A stretch of 38,203 nucleotides of DNA from Bacillus pseudomycoides (GTDB lineage Bacteria > Bacillota > Bacilli > Bacillales > Bacillaceae_G), in assembly GCF_002551005.1 (NCBI RefSeq), contig NZ_NVOY01000052.1:12773-50975 (forward strand). Reading direction: 5' to 3'. The notes under the pieces were generated by a model. The model was not told where the DNA came from. It did not search any database and saw nothing but the letters and a program-made list of their open reading frames with translations. Positions 7,372-15,749 of this stretch are shown one piece after another; position 1 is the stretch's first letter; each line of letters opens with the position of its first letter. A program made the translations under genes and the position numbers.

Positions 7372-8190
7372 TTATGATGCTTTTTTAAACTCTTGTTTCT
7401 GGTTTAGTACTGAAAATCCATATTTTACAAATGTTTCTTTTACTTGTTCTGTTTGAAGGTAGTTATAATACTCTGTCACTTCGATTGGAGATTGTGTTGC
7501 GCTAAGAACACCCATAGGATAAATAATCGGATTATGCAAACTAGAATCTGCTGTGTCTACTATTTTTACTTGGGGTGAAATTAATGCATCTGTTTTATAT
7601 ACAAGTCCAGCATCAACTTGTTTTGATTCAATCAACGAAAGTACATGTCTTACATCAGACGCTAGAACGAATTTAGGCTTTAAAGTTTCATAAAGATTCA
7701 TACCTTCAAATACTTGCTTTGCATACATTCCAGCAGGTACTGTCGCAGGATCACCAATAGCTATCTTCTTTACATTCTCTGTATTTAGATCCGAAAAATT
7801 ATGTACCACATCGCTATCGGATGGTGTAGCCAATACTAGTTCATTTCCTAAAAATTTAATAGCCTGATCAGGATTAATATATCCTTTTTCGACTAGAGGA
7901 TTAAAATTCTTCTCTGCAGCAGAAATAAACAAATCTGCTGATTTACCTTGTTCAATCATTTGTTGCAGTGAACCAGAACCACCATAAATAAAAGTAAATT
8001 TTACATTCCCATGAGTCTTCTCATAATTAGCTGTAACCTCTTCTAAAACATCTTTCAAACTTGCAGCAGCAAATACTTTTACCTCAGTTTGGTTTACACT
8101 TTCTTCCGCTAAAGCAGGAGAGAATCCTGTAAAAATTGAGAGCATAAAAACAGAAATGACACTTAATACCAATAACTTAAAGTTTCTCAT
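7372..8190 (-). CDS. modA: ModA-like molybdate-type solute-binding protein, no lipobox
   Basis: A 272-aa type II periplasmic-binding-fold protein of the ModA family, which captures molybdate or tungstate. Family signatures include VFAAASLKDVLEE after the signal peptide, IYGGSGSLQQMIEQG, and ADLFISA. The N-terminus is a clear Sec signal ending ALAEES, with no cysteine. In Gram-positive bacteria importer binding proteins are normally lipoproteins, so a soluble secreted form is odd. No modB or modC permease/ATPase gene follows; the next gene downstream belongs to an unrelated operon behind a terminator. AAGGGAG precedes the ATG. Its native context may have been a mod operon under the HTH/PBP regulator now at 18378. 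It could also bind another oxyanion. Confidence 0.8.
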   Translation of the reverse strand: MRNFKLLVLSVISVFMLSIFTGFSPALAEESVNQTEVKVFAAASLKDVLEEVTANYEKTHGNVKFTFIYGGSGSLQQMIEQGKSADLFISAAEKNFNPLVEKGYINPDQAIKFLGNELVLATPSDSDVVHNFSDLNTENVKKIAIGDPATVPAGMYAKQVFEGMNLYETLKPKFVLASDVRHVLSLIESKQVDAGLVYKTDALISPQVKIVDTADSSLHNPIIYPMGVLSATQSPIEVTEYYNYLQTEQVKETFVKYGFSVLNQKQEFKKAS

Positions 8191-8530
8191 ATAATCTTTC
8201 TCCCTTCTTTAAAAACCCCTAATTCAATTATCTAACAAAAAAAAATGTTTTTACCTCCATCCCCTTTTATTGGAAATCACCTCACGAACATCAACATATC
8301 ACAACAATCATATTATTATCAAAAAAAAGTATTTTCTTTATTTTCAGATTATTAACTTGAGAAACATTTGTCTTCTATAAGACACTCCTTTTTAATTAGT
8401 AAAATATCGTATATTCACTATTTCAAGGATTTCTTTATACAAAATGTTGGTGAAATAATATCATCATCTGTCGAAATATGCGATTTTTTTAGAGAAGTAT
8501 TTCTTTTTTGCGAAAAAAAAAACTGAAAAT

Positions 8531-8580
8531 AGTTTTGTTTAGTTATTTCTAGTTATATTTAGTTATAATTGGTTATGTAT
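8531..8580. promoter_or_regulatory. five tandem 10-bp repeats (operator array 1)
   Basis: Five consecutive 10-bp units read AGTTTTGTTT, AGTTATTTCT, AGTTATATTT, AGTTATAATT and GGTTATGTAT, with consensus AGTTATATTT. The period equals about one helical turn, so a protein could bind repeatedly on one DNA face. A related array lies at 15521-15600. Confidence 0.65.
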
Positions 8581-8612
8581 AAAATCCTTTAAAGAAATAT
8601 ATTCCAATTAAA

Positions 8613-8633
8613 TAAAAAGTATTGTATACTTTT
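8613..8633. promoter_or_regulatory. palindrome including a shared 13-mer
   Basis: AAAAGTAT-TGT-ATACTTTT (8615-8633) has perfect 8-bp arms. The 13-mer TAAAAAGTATTGT (8613-8625) recurs exactly at 15568-15580 in the P450 upstream region. It is a possible operator or part of a promoter. Confidence 0.5.
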
Positions 8634-8672
8634 TTTTATATTTTCAGAATAATATAGCGGAGGTGATTGTAA

Positions 8673-9251
8673 TTGGCTTCATCCTCTAATGTTCTTACAC
8701 CTACAAACAGTAAAGTCGAATTGTGTAATGTAGAACATAACATCAAACCAGTGTATTTTTTATAAAAGTGCTTTTAAGAAAAACGAAAAGATTCGATAGT
8801 AAGTGGAGCTTAATGCTTGACTAGTTTTGATTACAAATTGATTATCCCTTTATGTAAAGGTTAAAGAATTAATGTCTGATGCTAGTTTAAAAGACACAGT
8901 AGATGAATATAAACCATTTGTTTGCGTAATAAAAGCAAGACCGTCGTCTCCTGAAATATGGAAAGAAAAACGTAAAACAGTTTGTCTTTGAAGAATACGT
9001 TTACAATATTCCTCCCCATATTGTATTAAAATTGCCAAGCTTAAGAATGAAATTACAGCAGGTGAATAATTGGCTAAATACGGGGGGACATACACCTTTT
9101 AACATTTGTCAGAAATAAAGGCTATACAATATTTAATCATCCAAAATTCTTTCAAGAAGATACAAAACACCCAAAGATATTAGCAATTGAAGTTAAAAAC
9201 CACTTCTTGTATGGGAGTACTTACCTTAACTGCATAATAAAAATTTGTTGA
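8673..9251 (+). pseudogene. decayed gene, family not recognised
   Basis: A strong ribosome binding site GGAGGTGA (8659-8666) stands six bases before TTG 8673, which opens a 30-codon frame ending at 8763. Downstream, coding-like segments continue in shifting frames: a 43-residue stretch ending KTVCL near 8992, one beginning EEYVYNIPPHIV, and one containing RNKGYTIFNHPKFF that ends at 9251. At least three frameshifts or stops separate them. I read this as a degraded gene of roughly 190 codons. I cannot name its family. A short functional peptide of 30 residues at the start is the alternative. The gene is followed by the MFS transporter in the same direction, so it may once have formed an operon with it. 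Confidence 0.5.
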
Positions 9252-9379
9252 AGTATTGAAGAGATTTATTACAGATAAATAAAGAAATGAACATTGTTAC
9301 ATGTGACAAGAATGACAGTTCTGGATTCAAAAAATAACTAACGTGACAATATTAATATTACAAAAGCGGGTGGATAAAG

Positions 9380-10555
9380 ATGAATAAATTTGATAAATAT
9401 TGTTCTTTTACTTTTTTTTCTTACTTTGCAACTTTTGCCATTGTAGTTCCTTTAACTGGTCTTTTTTTAAATCAATTAAACTTCAACAGTAAAGAAATCG
9501 GGCTAATCCTTGGTGTATCAATCCTAGCTAGAATATTGGGCCCGTATGTGTTTCTACTGATATCAAAGTTAAATAAAAACTTAGCAAATATATACTTTAT
9601 GCAATGCATTCTATTTTTAACTGTTCTATGTATCGGAACTCAAGTTAAAAGTAATTTGGCTGTAGTAGTAGCACTTTCTTCCCTAAATATTGTATGGATA
9701 TCCATTCTACCTAATATAGAAACAATTTCGTTGTCAAAACTAAATGGTGACATGAAAAGGTACTCAACTATTAGAATGTGGGGAAGTATCGGATTTATTG
9801 CATTCTCAGTTTGGGCAAGTCATGCTCTTATTAACTTTGGTCCACTATCTTTTTGGTTTATATTAATACTTTTAGGATTTATGTTGCTTATTTCCTCTAT
9901 TTTGCTAGTTCGCCTTGAGCCAATTGAGATTACGAAAAAAAAATCAAAAAAAGTTTTTATCGAAAGAAAACTTTTACTTTTTTATACTATATTTTTCTTA
10001 TTTGAACTAACACATGCACCTTATTATGGATTTTTTTCTATTAAGTTGTTAGAAAATCATTATACTGGTTTTGCGATAGGTTCATTAATTGCTTTTGCGG
10101 TTATATGTGAAATTGTTACTTTCGCTTATGGTCATAGACTTCTAAAATATATGAATGTTTCATTCATTCTCCTGTTTTGTTCTATCTTAGGTGTTCTAAG
10201 GTGGACATTGATAGAATTTTTTGTTGAAAGTATCACTTTACTTATAATTTCACAGTTAATGCATGCTTTTACCTTTGCTTTATACCACATTTGTGCAATG
10301 CATATCTTAAGTTTAAATGCCGATCAAGATCTGATTAGTCAAAGACAAACCACATACACAGTTCTTACTATGGGTATAGGCGCTGCATTAGGAGCTTACT
10401 TAGCTGGTTTACTTTGGGACGTTAAGGTTTTTCAATTTTCATCTTTTGTATCAGTTGGAGTTAGTTCAATGATTATTAGTATAATAATCATTTTGTTAAT
10501 AATAAAAAAAGAACTAAACCAAGTTATAAATACTCCAATAAAAAATAGAATGTAA
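9380..10555 (+). CDS. MFS transporter, 3-phenylpropionate/nucleoside-symporter-like subgroup
   Basis: A 391-aa integral membrane protein with about 12 hydrophobic segments. The RMWGSIGFI sequence after the first half and the overall layout resemble the MFS_1-like/HcaT-type subgroup rather than drug:H+ antiporters. A Lys-rich cytoplasmic loop (KKKSKK, about residue 190-197) separates the two halves. GGGTGG precedes the ATG. It lies downstream of the decayed gene and the repeat array, so it may be under that control. Direction of transport and substrate are unknown; uptake of a precursor or export of the cluster product are both possible. Confidence 0.8.
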   Translation: MNKFDKYCSFTFFSYFATFAIVVPLTGLFLNQLNFNSKEIGLILGVSILARILGPYVFLLISKLNKNLANIYFMQCILFLTVLCIGTQVKSNLAVVVALSSLNIVWISILPNIETISLSKLNGDMKRYSTIRMWGSIGFIAFSVWASHALINFGPLSFWFILILLGFMLLISSILLVRLEPIEITKKKSKKVFIERKLLLFYTIFFLFELTHAPYYGFFSIKLLENHYTGFAIGSLIAFAVICEIVTFAYGHRLLKYMNVSFILLFCSILGVLRWTLIEFFVESITLLIISQLMHAFTFALYHICAMHILSLNADQDLISQRQTTYTVLTMGIGAALGAYLAGLLWDVKVFQFSSFVSVGVSSMIISIIIILLIIKKELNQVINTPIKNRM

Positions 10556-11014
10556 TCGTATAGCTGAATATAGTGAAACAGTTTGCTAGTAATTTAAACC
10601 CTAAATATTTGTGATAAATGTAACTCTAAAATTAAGTTTGTTAAATTGACTCTATAAACCTTAATAAAAGAACAAAAAAAGAGAGTGTATTTTGAAAAAG
10701 ATTAATCAAAATACACTCTTAATATATTCAACTAACTTTCCTGTTAGTTAAAAAAGGACCGCCACATTCCAATCAATCTAAGATTTTAAAATACACCCTC
10801 AACAACATTTGTTCTTTCTACACTTATTTTTAAGAAGTAAGTTCATTTTTTCGTTTTAGGGAACAATCAATTTTTTAACTTGACGGCTATATCGCGTATC
10901 CTTTAAAGAAAATACAAGACTGTTTATCTATTTAAGTATAAATTAACTGTTACTTTACATCTTTTAAAACACATATTTAACAACTTTATGTTATATTAAT
11001 ATATTTTCTCTCAC
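10556..11014. other. intergenic region with hairpins
   Basis: About 460 bases between the convergent MFS and HAD genes. It contains the hairpin at 10682-10719, a small AACTAAC/GTTAGTT stem (10730-10749) followed by AAAAAA, and a stray AAAATACACCCTC that repeats part of the hairpin sequence. No gene is seen. Confidence 0.6.
10674..10719 (-). terminator. terminator-like hairpin, second copy
   Basis: AGAGTGTATTTTGA (10682-10695) and TCAAAATACACTCT (10706-10719) form perfect 14-bp arms. A run of seven T follows on the minus strand. It may end transcripts from the HAD gene at 11015, about 300 bases away. It resembles the hairpin at 825-862 in stem and flank. Confidence 0.65.
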
Positions 11015-11788
11015 TCAATTATGACTCAAACTGTATAATTTAGAAAGTTCCTCTAACCTATTTATAATCTCTATTTCATATTCTGTATCCATTGAAATAC
11101 TTTCTTTAGCAAATGGTGCTAATTCTGGATGATGGCCAACCATTACTGAATATGCAGCATGTTCGAACATACTTATATCATTCGCATCATTGCCAAAAGC
11201 AACATATTTCCCCTCCTCAACCCCTAATATCCGTAAAGCATTCCATTTATGAATGCCTTTTGGACTTATATCTAAAACATTCTCATTTCCATGTTTATGT
11301 ACAACAATATCTAATAAATTTAAACGTTGTGATAGCTCTTCCATGTTATTTGCTGTAAGAATTAAAATCTTAACTACCGAATTTAAAGAAGTAATCGGTA
11401 CAGATTTGGCAAGCTTAGCTGGATCTAGGTTATTAAGTATAGAATGATTCCCTGGACCAGTATATGCATAATCCCAATCACCATCAATTAAATAAGTTGC
11501 TTGAAATTCATATATTAAAGAAAGGATTTCTTCTAGCTGTGCTTTCTCAAATTCTTTTGAATAAATTAACTTTCCTTTTTGAGAAATTAAAGATCCATTT
11601 CCGCCAATCAATGTATATTCATGAAAGCGTGTATGTATTACAGGTAACATATCACGAATAGGTCTTGCAGAAGCAAATATAACTTCGTGACCATTTTTAC
11701 AAATATTTTCCAAACATGTAAGAATTTTTTCCGAAACTGGTTTTCCTTTAAAGCAAATCGTACCATCTAAATCAAAAACAAATTTCAT
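11015..11788 (-). CDS. HAD-IIB phosphatase, second copy
   Basis: About 257 aa. Motif I is DLDGTICFKG, motif II is in SARPIRDM, motif III Lys is in SPKGIHKW, and motif IV is GNDANDISMF; the cap is of the IIB (Cof) type. The start is the ATG at 11788, nine bases after GGGGAG; the GTG nine bases upstream overlaps that site. It stands alone, with the terminator of the YqcI/MFS operon upstream and no gene close downstream. Substrates of such enzymes cannot be read from sequence. With the other two HAD genes it suggests that the region handles phosphorylated intermediates. Confidence 0.85.
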   Translation of the reverse strand: MKFVFDLDGTICFKGKPVSEKILTCLENICKNGHEVIFASARPIRDMLPVIHTRFHEYTLIGGNGSLISQKGKLIYSKEFEKAQLEEILSLIYEFQATYLIDGDWDYAYTGPGNHSILNNLDPAKLAKSVPITSLNSVVKILILTANNMEELSQRLNLLDIVVHKHGNENVLDISPKGIHKWNALRILGVEEGKYVAFGNDANDISMFEHAAYSVMVGHHPELAPFAKESISMDTEYEIEIINRLEELSKLYSLSHN

Positions 11789-11955
11789 AATTGGCACTCC
11801 CCTTCTTATTTCTCCTAATTATATCTTAAATACAAACATTTTCTATTTGTAATTGCCTCTATCATTAATCTTTTTATTATTTATTTGAACTTAATTATAT
11901 TACATCTAACATATCGCTTTAAAAACCTTTAAAACTAAAAAACTACATAACCACA

Positions 11956-11998
11956 AAACTAAAAAGAGCCAAAATTATTATGGCTTCTTTTTAGTTTT
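11956..11998 (-). terminator. terminator of the HAD-YqcI-MFS operon
   Basis: AAAACTAAAAAGAGCCA and TGGCTTCTTTTTAGTTTT form a long stem with one bulge around AAATTATTA. It lies just after the MFS stop on the minus strand, with TTTTT in the descending arm. Confidence 0.8.
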
Positions 11999-12016
11999 AC
12001 ATTCAATTATTTTAAA

Positions 12017-13213
12017 CTATACATTAGTTGCCTTTTTTATGTTACTTTTATATTCTTTTAAACTCTGGTATTTATTTGATCCTTTTAAACCTAATAATAC
12101 CAAAATTAATGATACGACTCCTAACAAAATAGCAAATACAAAAGAATAGAAAAAACTACTATCTTTTGAAAATAACACACCTCCTATTAAGGATCCTAAA
12201 CCAATCCCAAAATTCAACAAGGAGATGTTATAACTAAAAATTTGACTAGGATCCCCTTTAATAAATTTTAATAAAGCGTATTGTACAGTAGGATTGATTC
12301 CCCAATGAAAAAGGTTCCATATACTTACACTTATTAATACTAATAGTAAACTATCAGTATTGATCATAAGTATTATTACAGCTGCGACATAAGTAACACA
12401 TATAACAATAAAAGATATGTTAAATCCGTACTTTTCTGATAAAACATTCCCCAATTTCGATCCTACAACCCCAGAAAGCCCTGCTAGAAATAAAGCTATA
12501 CTAACATCTTCTAGAGTTAATCCGTTACCTCTCATTATTGGTTCCAAATAGGTGAATAAAATACTGTTTGATGTCATCATTAAAACTAAAATAAGCAACA
12601 CTACAATAATACCTCTTTTATTTAAAACACTATATGTTTTCTTCGTTTCTTGATAATTATCTCCATCTTTAATATTTATATAACGCCAAATCAAACTAAC
12701 ACTTATTAATGACATTATACATATTAATAAAAACGGAAATCTCCAGTCAAAATAATCTCCTAGCATAGTCCCAATCGGAACTCCTAATATATTAGCTGCA
12801 CTAAATCCAACATATATATTGGCAACCACTTTTGCCTTATTATTCTCTGAAACTAATTTTGAACCTAACGCTAATAGTTTTACTGTAATTAAAGCTGCTG
12901 AACCTGCAAGTATTATTCTTAATATACAAATAAACATAAAACTATTAGCAACAGTAGTTAAAAAACTACACATTATAAATACTAAAAAACTCATACATAA
13001 AATTGATTTATCGTTGAATCGACTTGTTATTTTTGTTAATAGTGGCCCAAGAACAGCAAAAGCAACAGCATAAATGGTAACTAACTGTCCAATAAGTGAT
13101 TTATCTACATCGAATTGAGTTGCCATAGGAGAAATTAGACCAACTACAATTAAATCCGACACACCTACCACAAACATACTAAGGAAGCCTATAAAAGTAA
13201 TCTTTTTCTCCAT
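12017..13213 (-). CDS. MFS efflux transporter, DHA1-like
   Basis: A 398-aa protein with about 12 transmembrane segments. The N-terminal stretch FVVGVSDLIVVGLISPMA, then VDKSLIGQLVT, matches the AraJ/DHA1 drug:H+ antiporter type. A cytoplasmic central loop rich in Lys and Asp (about residue 185-200) separates the halves. Its ATG lies two bases after the YqcI-like stop, so the two are translationally coupled. It is the last gene of a three-gene operon before a strong terminator. Its position next to a probable N-oxygenase suggests export of, or self-protection against, the cluster product; that is inference. Confidence 0.85.
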   Translation of the reverse strand: MEKKITFIGFLSMFVVGVSDLIVVGLISPMATQFDVDKSLIGQLVTIYAVAFAVLGPLLTKITSRFNDKSILCMSFLVFIMCSFLTTVANSFMFICILRIILAGSAALITVKLLALGSKLVSENNKAKVVANIYVGFSAANILGVPIGTMLGDYFDWRFPFLLICIMSLISVSLIWRYINIKDGDNYQETKKTYSVLNKRGIIVVLLILVLMMTSNSILFTYLEPIMRGNGLTLEDVSIALFLAGLSGVVGSKLGNVLSEKYGFNISFIVICVTYVAAVIILMINTDSLLLVLISVSIWNLFHWGINPTVQYALLKFIKGDPSQIFSYNISLLNFGIGLGSLIGGVLFSKDSSFFYSFVFAILLGVVSLILVLLGLKGSNKYQSLKEYKSNIKKATNV

Positions 13214-13215
13214 AT

Positions 13216-14325
13216 TTAATTCCTATTTCCACAGGTTTCTAAGGATTTAATTCTGTATAGTCCCATTAAATCAGCAAACGTATGAATAACAAAATCGACA
13301 GATTTTCTCAGTTCTTCAGATACTAGATCTCCTTCAAGCATACAAGTATATGTATACTCATCTTTAAAGGATAAAAGTGTTTGATATGATTTACTTACTA
13401 AAATAGTATTTAATTTTCCTTTTACATTTTCTAAATTATCAATAACCTCAAATTCCATTTCTGATTCTTCTAATTGCTGCTCGCTATAAATAGTTATTTG
13501 ACCATTTAAGTCTTCTATTTTTTTCAGCAGCATATTAATTTCAACTTTATCCCTTCCCTCAAAGATATTAGAATCTATTATATAGTGACTCGGAGCAATA
13601 TATTCATATTTCCACGGTTCAAAAGATTTTTCATTATTGGTATCACCAATAAAATAAGAAAGTTTTAATGGTGCTGGTTTTTCTTCACCAATAATCGGTC
13701 CTAAACCAGAATGTACAGGACATCCATCGAATTTTTCTGCTCTTTTTCTCACCAGCTTTTGTGCGTTAGCTTTCAGGACATTATCTCTCTTAAAAAACTC
13801 ATCTGATGCACTAAAGGCTTGCATGGCTAACGTAATTGTATTTCCAAGATTTCTAGACTTTCTATTAACGTATTTAGAAGAGCTAAAATTTATAAACCAT
13901 AATTCATTCTGAAAGCAAAAAGCATAATCCATCGATTCTGGATCTTTACTTATACCTTTTGGCCATTGATATTCGTCGAATTTTTTCACTCCTTCCAGAG
14001 CATTCCAGGCAATCATTTGCAAAGAATGAATACTCATTTCTTCAATCGGTTCAAAGTAAACCAATAGACCCGATAGGCCTTTCTCCGTTGAATTCAAATT
14101 TTTAATAGCGGCAAGATAATTTTTTATATCATTAGCAAGTTCTTCAGCAGAATATGGAAAATTCAATGCCGATACATAATGAAGTTCCTTCATATATCCT
14201 TGCACACCAAAAGTACATGGAAAATTTTCTTTCTTTATAACTTCATGGGTCTTGCTTAATGAATTTTTCAACCATATTTGTTTTGAAGACGTGGACAAAA
14301 ATGCATCTTTCTGATTGTACAACAT
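13216..14325 (-). CDS. YqcI/YcgG-family protein, probable haem-dependent N-hydroxylase, with C-terminal extension
   Basis: A 369-aa protein. The family pattern is visible from FPCTFG (35-40), through W107, DEYQWPKGISKDP (117-129) and YAFCFQNELWFINFSSS (134-150), to NRKSRNLG (154-161) and a conserved-looking CPVHSGLGPI (202-211). Members such as DcsA of D-cycloserine synthesis are haem enzymes that hydroxylate a nitrogen of arginine; others act in natural-product pathways. Most members are about 230-280 aa. Here residues about 257-369 form an extra region that I do not recognise. AAGGGG precedes the ATG. It lies between a HAD phosphatase and an MFS exporter. I am fairly sure of the family; haem binding and substrate are inference. 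Confidence 0.75.
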   Translation of the reverse strand: MLYNQKDAFLSTSSKQIWLKNSLSKTHEVIKKENFPCTFGVQGYMKELHYVSALNFPYSAEELANDIKNYLAAIKNLNSTEKGLSGLLVYFEPIEEMSIHSLQMIAWNALEGVKKFDEYQWPKGISKDPESMDYAFCFQNELWFINFSSSKYVNRKSRNLGNTITLAMQAFSASDEFFKRDNVLKANAQKLVRKRAEKFDGCPVHSGLGPIIGEEKPAPLKLSYFIGDTNNEKSFEPWKYEYIAPSHYIIDSNIFEGRDKVEINMLLKKIEDLNGQITIYSEQQLEESEMEFEVIDNLENVKGKLNTILVSKSYQTLLSFKDEYTYTCMLEGDLVSEELRKSVDFVIHTFADLMGLYRIKSLETCGNRN

Positions 14326-14367
14326 ATTTTTTCCCCTTTCCCTGTCTTTATTTTAGATACATGCTAT

Positions 14368-15012
14368 CTAAATATTTAATAACTCCTTGATATTATGTAT
14401 TAAATACTCTGGATTTTCTTTTTTTAATTCCGATTCCGAATGGGCGCCCCAAGTAACACCGCAAGATAGCACTTTTGCCGCCTTAGCCATTTGAATATCG
14501 TACGTTGAATCACCTATCATCATACTCTCATATCTATTAAAATTATTTCCCTTTAAAATTCTATTTATTCCATCTGGATGTGGCTTATAATGATCAACAT
14601 GATCAGCACCCATCACACCATCAAACAATTCATAAATACCTAAAGTTTGTAGATTTCTTTTCAAAACAATGGAGTTTTTACTTGAGACAACAAACAAGAA
14701 CTTTTTATTATTCTTTATTTCTCTTAATACATCATCTACATGAGAAAATACTGAAATCAAATCATTTTCATACTCTCTATAAATTTTTCGAAATAAGCTT
14801 AAAAGTTGTTCAAATTCATTCTGAGTTAACTGCTCTTTACACATCCTTTTAAATGAAATTTCAATTGGAATCCCCATATAATTCTCTATTTGATTTTCAC
14901 TAGGAATAGTAAGACCCATTTCTCCAAATGCTTTTTGTGTTGATGTTACACTACATTCTTTTGAGTCAGCTAATGTTCCATCAAAATCAAAAATATATAC
15001 ATTTATCCCCAT
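14368..15012 (-). CDS. HAD-IA phosphatase (phosphoglycolate-phosphatase-like)
   Basis: A 214-aa HAD hydrolase of the small helical-cap (subfamily IA) type. Motif I is DFDGTLADS, motif II is in VVSSKNS, motif III Lys is in DHYKPHP, and motif IV is MIGDSTYDI. AAGGGAG precedes the ATG. It is the first gene of a three-gene minus operon with the YqcI-like gene (43 bases on) and an MFS transporter. Relatives act on phosphoglycolate, nucleotides and sugar phosphates. Its upstream region is the divergent 737-base region with the 10-bp repeat array. Confidence 0.85.
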   Translation of the reverse strand: MGINVYIFDFDGTLADSKECSVTSTQKAFGEMGLTIPSENQIENYMGIPIEISFKRMCKEQLTQNEFEQLLSLFRKIYREYENDLISVFSHVDDVLREIKNNKKFLFVVSSKNSIVLKRNLQTLGIYELFDGVMGADHVDHYKPHPDGINRILKGNNFNRYESMMIGDSTYDIQMAKAAKVLSCGVTWGAHSESELKKENPEYLIHNIKELLNI

Positions 15013-15749
15013 ACGATACTCCCTTCAATACGATCAACAAATTAAATTATTTTAAGATAACTTTTAAAAATTTAAAAATAATTTTATACCATGAAAATCT
15101 AAACAAAAGAACACTGCTATAAGTTAATCTTAGGTTGCTTATAAATATTTACCCACCTGAATGCTGAAAATACTATTCCTTAGATTTTATTACACATTCT
15201 CCCTCCCTAGTTAACTACAATGTTTTTCAAATAAAACATACATTAAGTGAATAGGCCATAATTTTTTCCAAATTACTGACAAAGAAAACATATCACACCA
15301 ATTAAACCAATTGCAAAAAGTAATTATATTCTTAATTTTCAGTATTATACTCTTTCGAAAGTTTTATTTCTTATTATCTAACCTTGATAAATCTATAATT
15401 TTCATGAAAAAACTTTTAAAACTAGTGTGTTTAATTAGTAAAAACAATATCAATTTATAAATTTTTATTAGTTTTGATAAAAAAATTTCATAAAATTAAG
15501 AATTAAACACACAAATATATCTAGTTATGTTTTATTATGTTTCGTTAAAATAGGTATTGTCTTATACTAAAAAGTATTGTTTAATATAGTTTAGTTATAA
15601 CTGGAAAAAATGGTACATAGTCGTAAATACCTACACTTAGAAATATTACTGTGTATGTTTCACCTAGCAACCAGATCACTCATAAAAATGACATATTAAA
15701 TCAAAAGAAAGCTAGCAATGCAAATTAAAGTGAATCTAGGAGTGATGAA
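15013..15749. other. long divergent intergenic region
   Basis: About 740 bases, extremely AT-rich, between the HAD-YqcI-MFS operon and the P450 operon. It holds the repeat array (15521-15600) about 150 bases before the P450 start. The 500 bases on the HAD side contain no supported gene, riboswitch or repeat; the short ORFs there have no ribosome binding sites. Confidence 0.6.
15521..15600. promoter_or_regulatory. eight degenerate 10-bp repeats (operator array 2)
   Basis: In register every 10 bp the units read CTAGTTATGT, TTTATTATGT, TTCGTTAAAA, TAGGTATTGT, CTTATACTAA, AAAGTATTGT, TTAATATAGT and TTAGTTATAA. The core AGTTATGT matches the consensus of array 1 (8531-8580). The array includes TAAAAAGTATTGT (15568-15580), identical to 8613-8625, and the inverted repeat ATACT-AAAA-AGTAT (15564-15577). 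A common regulator for the two divergent regions is likely. Confidence 0.6.

Larger units (their letters stand above)
8191..8672. other. AT-rich divergent regulatory region
   Basis: About 480 bases between modA and a decayed plus-strand gene. It contains the 10-bp repeat array (8531-8580), a palindrome (8615-8633) and the strong ribosome binding site GGAGGTGA (8659-8666). The first 300 bases, next to modA, show no gene or RNA that I can support. Confidence 0.6.

Noticed and set aside
8850-9095. 81-codon minus-strand ORF
   Set aside because: It is the antisense of the decayed plus-strand gene, has no ribosome binding site, and the coding signal is on the plus strand.
15013-15749. Riboswitch or T-box in the long P450 leader region
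   Set aside because: I could not find conserved purine, molybdenum-cofactor or T-box core sequences; only the 10-bp array is supported.
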